This document shows, piece by piece, positions 43,717 to 52,992 of a DNA stretch of 64,000 nt. The stretch spans positions 1 through 64,000 of the forward strand of contig JAFAGM010000014.1 in the NCBI GenBank assembly GCA_023422775.1, given 5' to 3'. The DNA comes from Pseudomonadota bacterium (GTDB lineage Bacteria; Pseudomonadota; Alphaproteobacteria; Rhizobiales; Xanthobacteraceae). How positions within the stretch are numbered: the stretch's first letter is position 1; each line of letters opens with the position of its first letter. Below the pieces are notes generated by a model that worked only from the letters and a program-made list of their open reading frames with translations, had not been told where the DNA came from and did not search any database. The position numbers and the translations under genes were made by a program.

Positions 43717-44925
43717 ATGAAATTCGGTATCTTCTACGAGCTGCAACTGCCGCGCCCGTGGGAAGAGGGCGACGAACTCCGGCTCTACCAGAACGCCCTC
43801 ACGCAGCTCGAGACCGCCGACCGGCTGAGCTACGATCACGCCTGGGTCGTGGAACATCACTTCCTGGAAGAATATTCGCACTCGCCGGCGCCGGAATCCT
43901 TCCTTGCCGCTGCCAGCCAGCGCACCAAAAACATCCGGCTCGGCCACGGCATTTTCCAGCTCACCACCAACCATCCTGCCCGCGTCGCCGAGAAAGTCGC
44001 GGTGCTCGATCTGCTCTCCAACGGACGCTGCGAGTTCGGCATGGGCGAGAGCGCTTCGATCACCGAACTAACCCCGTTCGGCCGCGACATGGAGACCAAG
44101 CGCGAGGTGTTCGAGGAGGCGGTTCAGGCGATTTTTCCGATGTTCACCAAAGTGGGGACCGAACATCACGGCAAATATTTCGACATTCCCTTGTGCAACG
44201 TGGTGCCGAAACCCGTGCAGAAGCCGCATCCGCCACTGTGGATGGCGTGCTCGCAACTGCAGACCATCGAGCGGGCCGGCGAGAGCGGCTTTGGCGCGCT
44301 CGGCTTCCAGTTCGTCAGTGCGGAAGCGGCGCACGCCTGGGTGCACGCCTATTACAACGCGATCACCAAGCGGCTGAAGAAGCTCGCCGACTACGAGATC
44401 AATCCGAACATGGCGCTGGTGTCGTTCTTCATGTGCGCCAAGACCGACGAGGAGGCCCGCGCCCGCGCCGATGGCGCAACCTTCTTCCAGTTCGCGCTGC
44501 GCTACTACGGCGCGTCGCAGAACCGGCAGCGGCCGGCGCCCGGCACCGTCAACATGTGGGACGAATACAACAAGTGGAAGCGCGAGAATCCGGAAGCCCA
44601 GGAGGCGGCGCTGCGCGGCGGCCTGATCGGTTCACCCGAAACCATCCGCAAGAAGCTGCGGCGCTTCCGTTCCTCGCACATCGACCAGGTGATCCTGCTC
44701 AACCAGGCCGGCAAGAATACCCACGAGCATATCTGCGAGTCGCTCGAACTGTTCGGCAGGGAAGTGATGCCGGAGTTCCAGAACGATCCCGAGCATGACG
44801 CCTGGAAGAAGGGCGTGATGAGCGGCGCGATCCAGCTCGAGGAAATCGACACGGAAGCGTTCAAGGATCGATACGGTAAGCTCGCAGTGAGCGTTGCGCC
44901 GGCGGCGAAGGTGGCGGCGGGCTAA
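43717..44925 (+). CDS. luciferase-like (LLM class) flavin-dependent oxidoreductase
   Basis: This 402-residue LLM-class monooxygenase reads MKFGIFYELQLPRPWEEGDE at the start, DRLSYDHAWVVEHHFLEEYS, GHGIFQLTTNHPARVAEKVA, LSNGRCEFGMGESA, and a C-terminal RSSHIDQVILLNQAG. These are typical strands of the FMNH2- or F420-using barrel. The substrate is unknown. The ATG at 43717 follows GGGAG. It is not part of the sulfonate operon, from which it is separated by a dispersed repeat and about 450 bases. Confidence 0.9.
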   Translation: MKFGIFYELQLPRPWEEGDELRLYQNALTQLETADRLSYDHAWVVEHHFLEEYSHSPAPESFLAAASQRTKNIRLGHGIFQLTTNHPARVAEKVAVLDLLSNGRCEFGMGESASITELTPFGRDMETKREVFEEAVQAIFPMFTKVGTEHHGKYFDIPLCNVVPKPVQKPHPPLWMACSQLQTIERAGESGFGALGFQFVSAEAAHAWVHAYYNAITKRLKKLADYEINPNMALVSFFMCAKTDEEARARADGATFFQFALRYYGASQNRQRPAPGTVNMWDEYNKWKRENPEAQEAALRGGLIGSPETIRKKLRRFRSSHIDQVILLNQAGKNTHEHICESLELFGREVMPEFQNDPEHDAWKKGVMSGAIQLEEIDTEAFKDRYGKLAVSVAPAAKVAAG

Positions 44926-44943
44926 TCCTCGCCGGCCCTCTCC

Positions 44944-45064
44944 GCATCATTGCGAGCGCAGCGGCTTGTCCGCCGTAGCTCTTAAAGCGAAGGCGGAAGC
45001 AATCCATAGCGCGGCATAGCCGATGGATGGATTGCTTCATCGCTTTTGCTCCTCGCAATGACGG
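44944..45064. repeat. dispersed 'cattgcgag' repeat, long copy
   Basis: It begins 'catcattgcgagcgcagcggcttgtccgccgtagctcttaaagcgaaggcgg', continues 'aagcaatccatagcg...gatggattgctt' (an inverted pair) and ends 'cctcgcaatgacgg', the complement of its start. Ends are inverted, so the whole folds on itself. Related to the short copy at 39350. Confidence 0.7.
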
Positions 45065-45512
45065 CGAATTGGGTCGCAGCAGCACGTCCTCGGGAAGGCT
45101 TCGTGAGTTCGGCGGTGTTGCTGGCGTATTCGCCGTTCGATCAGGCGAGGAGGGCGCCCGCGCCTTCGGTCAGTAGAATCGGAATTCGTTATCAGCACAC
45201 GTTGAACGCAACCTTCCTACGTCGGGTTCGGACGGTGGATAAAAAATCTCACATGCCCGATGCCGAACGTTAGACGGTGGTCTCGATTACGACACCGTGC
45301 AGACTGAATTCGTGTGACTGGAAAATATGCATCACGCTTAACCCAAGAAAAATGCATCGTGGCGGATCGAGATCCGGCAATAAACCTGTTGCATCGGCCC
45401 GAGCACACAGTGCTGTCATTGCTATTTTTGTGGAGCTCTCGACACACGTTCGGAGCATCATCATCATTCCTGCATCGCATCGAACAACGGTGCGATCGTT
45501 CAGGAGATTGTG
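45065..45512. other. 448-base stretch upstream of the sulfonate operon
   Basis: No credible gene is present. It should hold the promoter of the sulfonate genes and is less GC-rich near 45230-45440. I could not identify a confident regulator site. Confidence 0.45.
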
Positions 45513-46463
45513 ATGAGGCGTCGTGAGTTCCTAAAACTGTCGCTTGGTACTGCGGCGGTTGCATCGATTTCGCCAACGGCGCGTGCGCAGGCATCGCTGA
45601 AGGAAATCCGGATCGGCTACCAGAAGACCGGCGTGCTTGTCATCGCGCGTCGGCAGCTCGTGCTGGAGAAGCGCTTCGCCGCCCGGCAGATCGGCGTCAA
45701 GTGGATCGAGTTCACTTCGGGGCCACCCTTGCTGGAGGCCATGAGCACCGGCAGTGTCGATCTTGGCGCTGTCGGCGATACCCCACCGATTTTCGCGCAA
45801 GCCGCGAACGCCAACGTCGTCTATGTCGCGGGATCGCGGATCACCAACGGGCAGGGCATTCTCGTTCCCACCAACTCAGGCATTCGCACCATCTCCGATC
45901 TTAAGGGGAAGCGTGTCGGGTTCACCAAGGGCTCCAGCGCGCACAACGTGGTGATCGCCACCCTGGAGAAGGCGGGGCTGACCTATGAGGACATCACGCC
46001 GGTCTACCTCACACCGCCCGATGCGGGGCCGGCCTTCGCCAATGGCAGCATCGATGCGTGGGCGGTCTGGGATCCGTATTTCGCGATCGGCGAGAAGCGC
46101 CAGAACGGCCGGATCCTCATCAACGCCGTGGAAGTCGCCAAGACCAATTCGTTCTATCTCGCCAATCGCGATTTTGCGAATTCGCAAGTGGCGGTAACCC
46201 GCGATGTGATTGATGGCCTGGCGGAAGCGGCGCGCTGGGCCGAGGCCCATCGCAGCGAGGTCGCGAGCGCGCTTGCTGCTGTCACCGGCGTGCCGCTCGA
46301 AGTGCAGACGGTTGCTGCCAACCGCGCTTCGTTCCTGATCGGCCCGGTTACCGACGAGATTGTCACGACGCAGCAGGCGGTCGCCGATCGCTTCCACAGA
46401 CTCGGCCTGATTCCAAAGCCGATCGCCGTGCGCGACATCGTCTGGCGCCATACCCAGAGCTGA
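45513..46463 (+). CDS. aliphatic sulfonate-type ABC binding protein, first copy
   Basis: This 316-residue SsuA/TauA-like periplasmic binding protein has a twin-arginine leader (MRRREFLKLSLGTAAVAS, cleavage near RAQ). The mature part is IRIGYQKTGVLVIARR, FTSGPPLLEAMSTGSVDLGA, GSSAHNVVIATLEKAG and DAWAVWDPYFA. AGGAG precedes the ATG. It lies 25 bases before a second binding protein of the same family that uses a Sec signal instead. The two probably bind different sulfonates or back each other up for one permease. Confidence 0.9.
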   Translation: MRRREFLKLSLGTAAVASISPTARAQASLKEIRIGYQKTGVLVIARRQLVLEKRFAARQIGVKWIEFTSGPPLLEAMSTGSVDLGAVGDTPPIFAQAANANVVYVAGSRITNGQGILVPTNSGIRTISDLKGKRVGFTKGSSAHNVVIATLEKAGLTYEDITPVYLTPPDAGPAFANGSIDAWAVWDPYFAIGEKRQNGRILINAVEVAKTNSFYLANRDFANSQVAVTRDVIDGLAEAARWAEAHRSEVASALAAVTGVPLEVQTVAANRASFLIGPVTDEIVTTQQAVADRFHRLGLIPKPIAVRDIVWRHTQS

Positions 46464-46488
46464 AATCCAAAGAAAGAGGACGTAATCC

Positions 46489-47442
46489 ATGACGCGTTTG
46501 ATTCAACGCATGATCGCGAGTGCCGTGCTGTCGATCAGCATTGTTGCTGCTGCGGTCGGCCCTTCCTACGGCCAGGACAAGGTCGTTCGCATCGGCTTCC
46601 AGAAATACGGCAAGCTGGTGCTGCTCAAGAGCAAAGGCACGCTCGAAGAGAAGCTAAAATCGGCCGGCCACAAGGTGGTGTGGACGGAATTTCCGTCAGG
46701 TCCGCCGCTGCTCGAGGCCCTCAATGTCGGGGCCATCGATTTCGGCAACACCGGCGAGGCGCCGCCGATCTTCGCGCAGGCTGCGGGGGCACCCATTCAG
46801 TACGTCGCCTATGAACCGCCGGCGCCGAAGGGTGAGGCCATCCTGGTGCCGAAGGACAGCAAGCTGACTTCGGTTGCTGAACTCAAAGGCAAGAAGGTCG
46901 CGCTGAACAAGGGCTCCAACGTCCACTATCTGCTGGTCAAGGCGCTGGAGAAAGCCGGCGTCAAATATTCCGAGATCGAGCCGGTGTTCCTGGCGCCGGC
47001 CGATGCACGCGCGGCGTTCGAGCGCGGCGCGGTCGATGCCTGGGTGATCTGGGATCCGTTCCAGGCCGCTGCCGAGGCCGCCACCGGCGCGCGCACGCTC
47101 GCCGACGGCATCGGCATTGTCGCGAACTACCAGTTCTATTTCTCCTCGAAGAAGTTCCTGGATAGCGATCCGAAGATCGTCGATCTCGTGCTGGCGCAAT
47201 TGAGCGAAGTCGACGACTGGGCCAAGGGCGACATCCATACCGTCGCCGAGCAGCTTGCGCCGGCGATCGGGCTATCCGTCCCCGTCGTCGAAGTTGCCCT
47301 GAAACGGCAATCCTACGGCATCAAGCCGATCACGGAGAGCGTCGTCGCCGACCAGCAGCAGGTCGCGGACACCTTCTTCGCGCTCGGACTGATCCCGAAG
47401 CAAATCAGGATTTCTGACGTGGCCCGGAGGTCCGGATCGTGA
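46489..47442 (+). CDS. ssuA: aliphatic sulfonate ABC binding protein SsuA
   Basis: This 317-residue protein has a Sec signal (SAVLSISIVAAAVGPSYGQ) and the SsuA pattern: VVRIGFQKYGKLVLLKSKG, TEFPSGPPLLEALNVGAIDF, GSNVHYLLVKALEKAGVKYS, DAWVIWDPFQAA. It delivers alkanesulfonates to SsuBC. Its TGA stop overlaps the GTG start of ssuD (47439-47442). Confidence 0.93.
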   Translation: MTRLIQRMIASAVLSISIVAAAVGPSYGQDKVVRIGFQKYGKLVLLKSKGTLEEKLKSAGHKVVWTEFPSGPPLLEALNVGAIDFGNTGEAPPIFAQAAGAPIQYVAYEPPAPKGEAILVPKDSKLTSVAELKGKKVALNKGSNVHYLLVKALEKAGVKYSEIEPVFLAPADARAAFERGAVDAWVIWDPFQAAAEAATGARTLADGIGIVANYQFYFSSKKFLDSDPKIVDLVLAQLSEVDDWAKGDIHTVAEQLAPAIGLSVPVVEVALKRQSYGIKPITESVVADQQQVADTFFALGLIPKQIRISDVARRSGS

Positions 47443-48605
47443 GCACGCAACCCAACGCCAACATCCTCTGGTTCCTGCCGACCCATGGCGACGGTCGCTA
47501 CCTCGGCACCAGCACCGGCGGGCGAGAGGTCAACTTCAACTATTTGCGCCAGATCGCGCAGGCCGCCGACCAGCTTGGATATTTCGGTGTGCTGCTGCCG
47601 ACAGGGCGAAGCTGCGAGGATTCCTGGGTGGTCGCCTCGGCGGTGGCGCCATGGACCGAGCGGCTGCGGTATCTCGTGGCGGTGCGGCCCGGCCTGCAGT
47701 CGCCGAGCGTGGCCGCGCGCATGACCGCGACGCTCGACCGGGTGTCGAATGGACGCCTGCTGGTCAATGTCGTGACCGGCGGTGACCCGGTCGAGAACAA
47801 GGGCGACGGCATCTTCCTGAACCATGACGAGCGCTACGAGGTGACGCGCGAGTTCCTCAACGTCTACAGCGATCTGCTCGCGGGCAGGACCGTCAACGTC
47901 GAGGGCAAGCACATCCGCATCGAGGACGGCCGCCTCTTGTTCCAGCCGGTGCAGTCGCCGCGGCCGCCGCTCTATTTCGGCGGATCGTCGGACGCCGGCA
48001 TCGACGTCGCCGTCGATACCGTCGACAAATATTTGACCTGGGGCGAACCGCCGGCGCAGGTCGGCGAGAAGGTCAACCGGGTCAAGGCCGCGGCTGCGGC
48101 GCGCGGGCGAAAGCTTTCGTTCGGCATCCGCCTGCACGTGATCGTGCGCGAAACCAATGCCGAGGCCTGGAAAGCGGCGGACGAACTGATCCAGCACGTC
48201 ACCGACGAGACGGTGGCCTCGGCGCAGAAGATCTTCTCGCGGATGGATTCGGTCGGCCAGCAGCGCATGGCGCAACTGCATGGCGGCCGCCGCGACAAGC
48301 TGGAGATCAGCCCGAACCTTTGGGCCGGCGTCGGCCTGGTGCGAGGCGGCGCGGGCACCGCGCTGGTTGGCGATCCCGCAACCGTCGCGGCCCGGATCAG
48401 GGAATATCAGGATATCGGCATCGATACCTTCATCATGTCGGGTTACCCGCATCTGGAGGAAGCCTATCGCTTTGCCGAACTGGTGTTCCCGCTGCTGTCG
48501 CTCGCACAGCCGAACAACGTGACGCCGATCCGCGTCAACACCGGGCCGTTCGGCGAAACCATCGGCAACGAATATCGGCCGCAGAAACAGGCATCGCAAT
48601 CATGA
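47439..48605 (+). CDS. ssuD: FMNH2-dependent alkanesulfonate monooxygenase
   Basis: This 388-residue SsuD of full family length reads ILWFLPTHGDGRYLGTSTG, FGVLLPTGRSCEDSWVVASA, GRLLVNVVTGGDPVENKGDG and RPPLYFGGSSDAGIDVAVD. It uses reduced flavin and oxygen to split the C-S bond of alkanesulfonates, releasing sulfite and an aldehyde. GTG start coupled to ssuA; its stop overlaps the ATG of ssuC (48602-48605). Reduced flavin presumably comes from the reductase at the end of the operon. Confidence 0.96.
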   Translation: MSTQPNANILWFLPTHGDGRYLGTSTGGREVNFNYLRQIAQAADQLGYFGVLLPTGRSCEDSWVVASAVAPWTERLRYLVAVRPGLQSPSVAARMTATLDRVSNGRLLVNVVTGGDPVENKGDGIFLNHDERYEVTREFLNVYSDLLAGRTVNVEGKHIRIEDGRLLFQPVQSPRPPLYFGGSSDAGIDVAVDTVDKYLTWGEPPAQVGEKVNRVKAAAAARGRKLSFGIRLHVIVRETNAEAWKAADELIQHVTDETVASAQKIFSRMDSVGQQRMAQLHGGRRDKLEISPNLWAGVGLVRGGAGTALVGDPATVAARIREYQDIGIDTFIMSGYPHLEEAYRFAELVFPLLSLAQPNNVTPIRVNTGPFGETIGNEYRPQKQASQS

Positions 48606-49408
48606 GTCTCATCGACAGTCTTCCGCGCACGGGCGCGCCGAAATTGCCGCGGGTCGACGGCATTATCCCGTGGATCGTGCCGCTCGCGATCATCCTGATC
48701 TGGCAGCTTGCCTGCGTCACCGGCTTCGTGTCTGCGCGGGTGCTGCCGGCGCCGAGCGACGTTGCGCTAGCGGGCTGGAAGCTCCTGCAGTCGGGCGAAC
48801 TCGCTCGCAACATCTGGGTCAGCTTCTGGCGCGCCAGCGTCGGATTTTTGATCGGCGGCAGCATCGGCTTCACGTTCGGCCTTGCCAACGGCCTGTCGCA
48901 GCTCTCCAGCAAGCTGACCGACACCACGCTGCAGATGGTGCGCAACATCCCGCATCTGGCACTGATCCCGCTCGTGATTCTCTGGTTCGGCATCGACGAA
49001 TCCGCAAAGCTGTTCCTGGTCGCGCTCGGCGTGTTCTTCCCGATCTACCTCAATACGCTCCACGGCATCCGCACCGTCGATCCGCAATTGATCGAGATGG
49101 GCCGCATCTACGGCATGACCGACGGCGAATTGTTCCGTCGCGTGATCTTTCCCGGCGCCTTGCCGTCGATCTTCGTCGGCGTTCGCTTCGCGCTCGGCAT
49201 CATGTGGCTGACGCTGATCGTGGCTGAAACCATCGCCGCCTCGTCCGGGCTCGGCTACATGGCGATGCAGGCGCGCGAGTTCATGCTGATCGACGTCGTG
49301 GTGCTCAGCATCCTGATCTATGCCTTGCTCGGCAAGCTCGCCGACAGCGCCTCGCGCGCGCTCGAACGGCTGACGCTGTCCTGGCACCCGGCCTTCCAGA
49401 AACACTGA
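48602..49408 (+). CDS. ssuC: sulfonate ABC transporter permease SsuC
   Basis: This 268-residue BPD-type permease has six hydrophobic segments, starting with WIVPLAIILIWQLACVTGFV. The cytoplasmic loop PQLIEMGRIYGMTDGELFRR-type region contacts the ATPase. Later segments include VGVRFALGIMWLTLIVAETI and SSGLGYMAMQAREFM. It forms the channel for sulfonates delivered by the two binding proteins. Confidence 0.95.
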   Translation: MSLIDSLPRTGAPKLPRVDGIIPWIVPLAIILIWQLACVTGFVSARVLPAPSDVALAGWKLLQSGELARNIWVSFWRASVGFLIGGSIGFTFGLANGLSQLSSKLTDTTLQMVRNIPHLALIPLVILWFGIDESAKLFLVALGVFFPIYLNTLHGIRTVDPQLIEMGRIYGMTDGELFRRVIFPGALPSIFVGVRFALGIMWLTLIVAETIAASSGLGYMAMQAREFMLIDVVVLSILIYALLGKLADSASRALERLTLSWHPAFQKH

Positions 49409-49415
49409 GGAACAC

Positions 49416-50261
49416 ATGCAAGAAGCCCTTCGCTTTCTCTCTCCGGGCCCCGAGCCGGTCGCCAGCTCCGATTTCGTCGAACAGTCGCGGCTAATCCAGC
49501 GCAGCCCGGAAGCGAGCGCCCGCGGACTGTCGCTGACCATCCGCGGACTGCGCAAATCCTTCGGCGACAATGAGGTGCTGCGTGGTATCGACTTGCATAT
49601 TCCCGCCGGGCAGTCGGTGGCGATTGTCGGCCGCAGCGGCTGCGGCAAGAGTACCTTGCTGCGGCTGATCGCCGGCCTGGAGACCGCTACCGCCGGCACC
49701 ATCAGCCTCGGCGAGGACGCCCGGCCGGGGGACGTCCGCGTCATGTTCCAGGAGCCGCGGCTATTGCCGTGGGGACGGGTGTCGTCAAACGTCGAGGTTG
49801 GCCTCGGACGCGAGCGGAATTCGCCGGATGCGCAGGCGCGCGCCGAGCGCGCGCTGGTGGAGGTCGGGCTCGCCGAGAAGCGGTCGCAGTGGCCGGCGGT
49901 GCTGTCGGGCGGGCAGAAGCAGCGCGTGGCGCTGGCGCGCGCGCTGGTCAGCCAGCCGCGCGTTCTTGCCTTTGACGAGCCGCTCGGTGCGCTCGATGCA
50001 TTGACGCGGATCTCGATGCAGCGGCTGCTCGAACGGGTCTGGCACGATCAGGGGTTTACCGCGATCCTGGTGACGCACGACGTCGCCGAAGCGGTGGCCC
50101 TGGCCGATCGCGTGCTTGTCATCGAGGACGGTCGCATCGCCCATGATTTTGCCGTCGATGCCCCGCGTCCAAGGCAGCGCGGTTCGGTGGCGCTGGCGGC
50201 GCTGGAAGGGGCGATCCTGAAAAATCTTCTGGAGGGGACGGAAGATACGTCCGACTTGTGA
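49416..50261 (+). CDS. ssuB: sulfonate ABC transporter ATP-binding protein SsuB
   Basis: This 281-residue ATPase has Walker A IVGRSGCGKSTLLRLIAGL, the Q-loop in MFQEPRLLPWGRV, signature LSGGQKQRVALARAL, Walker B VLAFDEPLGALD and an H-loop in ILVTHDVAEA. The first ~40 residues are a non-conserved extension before the core. Its stop lies just before the flavin reductase start. Confidence 0.95.
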   Translation: MQEALRFLSPGPEPVASSDFVEQSRLIQRSPEASARGLSLTIRGLRKSFGDNEVLRGIDLHIPAGQSVAIVGRSGCGKSTLLRLIAGLETATAGTISLGEDARPGDVRVMFQEPRLLPWGRVSSNVEVGLGRERNSPDAQARAERALVEVGLAEKRSQWPAVLSGGQKQRVALARALVSQPRVLAFDEPLGALDALTRISMQRLLERVWHDQGFTAILVTHDVAEAVALADRVLVIEDGRIAHDFAVDAPRPRQRGSVALAALEGAILKNLLEGTEDTSDL

Positions 50262-50269
50262 GGTCAGCC

Positions 50270-50854
50270 ATGAACTCCATCGTCCGTTCCGTGAAAATCG
50301 ACAGCGCGGCTTCCTCCAGCGATTTTCGCAACGCCATGTGCCGGCTGGCGGGTGGCGTTAGCGTCATCACCGCGGGAAGAGGCAAGGACATTTCCGGCAT
50401 GACGGTCACCTCGGTGTCGTCGCTGTCGGTCGATCCGCCGGCGTTGATCGTTGGCATCAACCGGAAAGCCTCGTCCTGGCCGCTCGTGAAGCGCTACGGC
50501 TTCCTTGGCGTCAATATCCTGACTTCAGACCAGATCGATATCGCCGAGCGCTTCACCGGCAAGGGCGGGCTGAAGGGCGCGGAGCGGTTCGCCGGAGCCA
50601 ACTGGACGACGCGCGCCTCCGGCGTGCCGCTGCTGATCGGCGCGCTGGCCGCGATCGATTGCGAGGTCGAGGATGTCGTCGAGCGCCATTCGCATGCGAT
50701 CGTCATCGGAAGGGTGCTGGACATTGCGGTGTCCGGGCGTAGTGCGGCGCTGGCCTATTGGCAGGGACGCTATGTCGCGATCGACCAGGACGAGGATGCG
50801 GCGAAGCTGGCCGAGGTGAGCGTGCCCGCGCGTCACATGGCACGAAAATTCTGA
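50270..50854 (+). CDS. flavin reductase (PF01613 type) of the sulfonate operon
   Basis: This 194-residue flavin reductase-like protein reads FRNAMCRLAGGVSVITAGRG, GMTVTSVSSLSVDPPALIVG, FLGVNILTSDQIDIAERF and SHAIVIGRVLDIAVSG. It reduces FMN with NAD(P)H. In E. coli this job in the sulfonate operon is done by SsuE, a different fold. Here a PF01613 enzyme holds the position. The ATG at 50270 with GAGG is preferred over an overlapping GTG at 50258. Confidence 0.9.
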   Translation: MNSIVRSVKIDSAASSSDFRNAMCRLAGGVSVITAGRGKDISGMTVTSVSSLSVDPPALIVGINRKASSWPLVKRYGFLGVNILTSDQIDIAERFTGKGGLKGAERFAGANWTTRASGVPLLIGALAAIDCEVEDVVERHSHAIVIGRVLDIAVSGRSAALAYWQGRYVAIDQDEDAAKLAEVSVPARHMARKF

Positions 50855-50905
50855 CCCCGGCCGGACGGACTGGCCTTTTCGCTGCGTACGATTTAAACCC
50901 GAGGA

Positions 50906-51061
50906 ATGAAGCGTCTCGCAACCTGGGCCTTTTACGCCGTCGGCGCGATCGCGATCGGCTATCTCGCCCTGTACGCCTATGCGGTCTTCAGGGGCAATGA
51001 CCTGCAGCCCGGCGATCCCATCCGCATTTTCCGAAAGCCGGACGCGCCGAGTTATTCTTGA
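50906..51061 (+). CDS. tiny single-pass membrane protein
   Basis: This 51-residue frame starts MKRLATWAFYAVGAIAIGYL, with one long hydrophobic helix (through LALYAYAVF), then a short polar tail. The ribosome site GAGGA is very close to the ATG. No family is recognised. The positive-inside N-terminus (KR) and clean helix are protein-like, but the call is tentative. It lies 51 bases after the flavin reductase. Confidence 0.5.
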   Translation: MKRLATWAFYAVGAIAIGYLALYAYAVFRGNDLQPGDPIRIFRKPDAPSYS

Positions 51062-51191
51062 TTGGCTCGCGTCCCTGACGCGGCGCAGCGTGCAACGGTG
51101 CGCCGCAGAGCCGGGACCCAACGGGCATGGACCCCGGCTTAGCAGCGCACCGCAAGCGCGCTGCGCTGCTCCGGGGAACGCGTCCAACATC

Positions 51192-52571
51192 CTACCCCGC
51201 CGCGACGAACCGCTGATGCTCGCCCGATCCCGCGGGGGTGATCGGTATGCCGCCGTCGGCATATTCGTTCAGCTTGTTGCGCAGCGTGCGGATCGAGATG
51301 CCGAGGATGTTGGCGGCATGGGTCCGGTTGCCGAGGCAGTGCTTGAGCGTCTCCAGGATCAGGTCGCGCTCGACGTCGGCGACGGTGCGGCCGACCAGCG
51401 CACGGGTCACCTGTTCGGCAGCGAAGGTGGCGTGGGCGACTGCGGGCGCGGTCCTGGCAAGGTCGAGGCGGTCGCCGTCGGGGGTGAGGATCGCGTCGGG
51501 GCCGATCTCGTCGCCCTGCGCCATCAGCACCGAGCGGTGGATGGTGTTTTCCAGCTCGCGGACGTTGCCCTGCCAGCGGTTCGAGGTCAGCACCCGCCGC
51601 GCATCGGCGGAGATCGGCCGCAGCGGCACGCCGTTGGCGTCGGCATATTTCTTGGCGAAGTGCTGCGCCAGTTCGAGGATGTCGGCCGGACGATCCCGCA
51701 GCGGCGGGATCTTCAGGTTGACGACATTGAGACGAAACAGCAGGTCCTCGCGGAAGGTGCCCGCGCGCACGGCCTCGCTGAGATTGCGGTTCGAGGTGGC
51801 GATGATGCGGATATCCACCGGCACCGGCCTGGTGCCGCCGACGCGGTCGATCACGCGCTCCTGGATCGCGCGCAGCAGCTTCGATTGCAGCCGCACGTCC
51901 ATCTCGGAGATTTCGTCGAGCAGCAGCGTTCCGCCGCTGGCCTCCTCGAACTTGCCGATCCGCCGGGCGACTGCGCCGGTGAACGCGCCTTTCTCGTGGC
52001 CGAACAGTTCGGACTCCAGCAGATGCTCGGGGATCGCCGCGCAGTTGATCGAGATGAACGGCCGCTTGGCGCGGTTGGAGCGGGTGTGGACATAGCGCGC
52101 CAGCACTTCCTTGCCGGTGCCGGACTCGCCGGTGATCATGACGGAGGCGTCGGAACCTGCGATCTGCTGCGCCAGCTTGATGACCTTGCCCATGGCCTCG
52201 TCGCGATAGACGAGGTCGCGCGAGTCATTGGCGACGGCGGCGAGTACGGCTGCGATCAGTTCCGGATCGGGCGGCAGCGGGATGTATTCCTTGGCGCCGG
52301 CGTGGATCGCGGCGACCGCGGCGCGGGCATCGTTGGAAATGCCGCAGGCCACGATCGGAACATGGATGTGTTCTGCCTCGAGCCGCATCACCAGGTCGCG
52401 AATGTCGAGGAAGACGTCGACCAGCAGCAGGTCGGCGCCCTTGCCGCCGCGCAGCACCGACATCGCCTGTTCGATCCCTTCGGCGTGGGTCACCGAAGCG
52501 CCGTTGTCCATCGCGATCTTGGTGGCGGTCGTGAGCTGGCCCTTCAATGTGCCAACGATGAGAAGCCGCAT
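51192..52571 (-). CDS. flbD: flagellar sigma-54-dependent transcription activator FlbD
   Basis: In this 459-residue protein the receiver-like domain (1-115) has LLLVDVFLDIRDLV but does not show the full acidic pocket at its start, as in Caulobacter FlbD. The AAA+ domain is about 130-360: MITGESGTGKEVLARYVHT, the sigma-54 contact loop FGHEKGAFTGAVARR, Walker B GGTLLLDEISEMD. A Fis-type helix-turn-helix (HAANILGISIRTLRNKLNEY) lies near the C-terminus. It activates class III flagellar genes in this group. It is the last gene of the fliF operon, 53 bases after fliN, with AGGAG before its ATG. Confidence 0.93.
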   Translation of the reverse strand: MRLLIVGTLKGQLTTATKIAMDNGASVTHAEGIEQAMSVLRGGKGADLLLVDVFLDIRDLVMRLEAEHIHVPIVACGISNDARAAVAAIHAGAKEYIPLPPDPELIAAVLAAVANDSRDLVYRDEAMGKVIKLAQQIAGSDASVMITGESGTGKEVLARYVHTRSNRAKRPFISINCAAIPEHLLESELFGHEKGAFTGAVARRIGKFEEASGGTLLLDEISEMDVRLQSKLLRAIQERVIDRVGGTRPVPVDIRIIATSNRNLSEAVRAGTFREDLLFRLNVVNLKIPPLRDRPADILELAQHFAKKYADANGVPLRPISADARRVLTSNRWQGNVRELENTIHRSVLMAQGDEIGPDAILTPDGDRLDLARTAPAVAHATFAAEQVTRALVGRTVADVERDLILETLKHCLGNRTHAANILGISIRTLRNKLNEYADGGIPITPAGSGEHQRFVAAG

Positions 52572-52624
52572 GTGTATCTCCTGTCCGTCTGTTCGCGCCT
52601 TTCTGGCGCGTATCGCCAAAATTG

Positions 52625-52975
52625 CTAGCCGCGTTCGGCCTTGATGATTTCCGTCATGGTGACGCCGAGCTTGTCTTCCACCAGCACCACTTCGCCACGC
52701 GCCACCAGGCGGTTGTTGACGTAGATGTCGATGGCCTCGCCGACCCGGCGGTCGAGTTCCAGCACCGTGCCGGGCCCGAGCTTCAGGAGCTCGCCGACGT
52801 CCATCTTGGACCGCCCCAGCACCGCCGAAACCTGCACCGGCACGTCGAACACGGCCTCGAGGTCGGCCGCGATGCGGGATGCCTGTTCGTCCTCGTTGTA
52901 GGCGAGATCGTCGACCGGCGGCGCGTCGGCCGCGTTGAGGTCGGGAAGCGGTACGTGTGCGTCGGTGTCACTCAT
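52625..52975 (-). CDS. fliN: flagellar motor switch protein FliN
   Basis: This 116-residue SpoA-domain protein has an acidic N-terminus, then FDVPVQVSAVLGRSKMDVGE, LLKLGPGTVLELDRRVGEAI and VLVEDKLGVTMTEII. It is part of the C-ring that sets rotation direction, together with FliG and FliM. It lies 17 bases after fliH on the same strand. Confidence 0.95.
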   Translation of the reverse strand: MSDTDAHVPLPDLNAADAPPVDDLAYNEDEQASRIAADLEAVFDVPVQVSAVLGRSKMDVGELLKLGPGTVLELDRRVGEAIDIYVNNRLVARGEVVLVEDKLGVTMTEIIKAERG

Positions 52976-52992
52976 GGTTCAGTCCTCATGGC

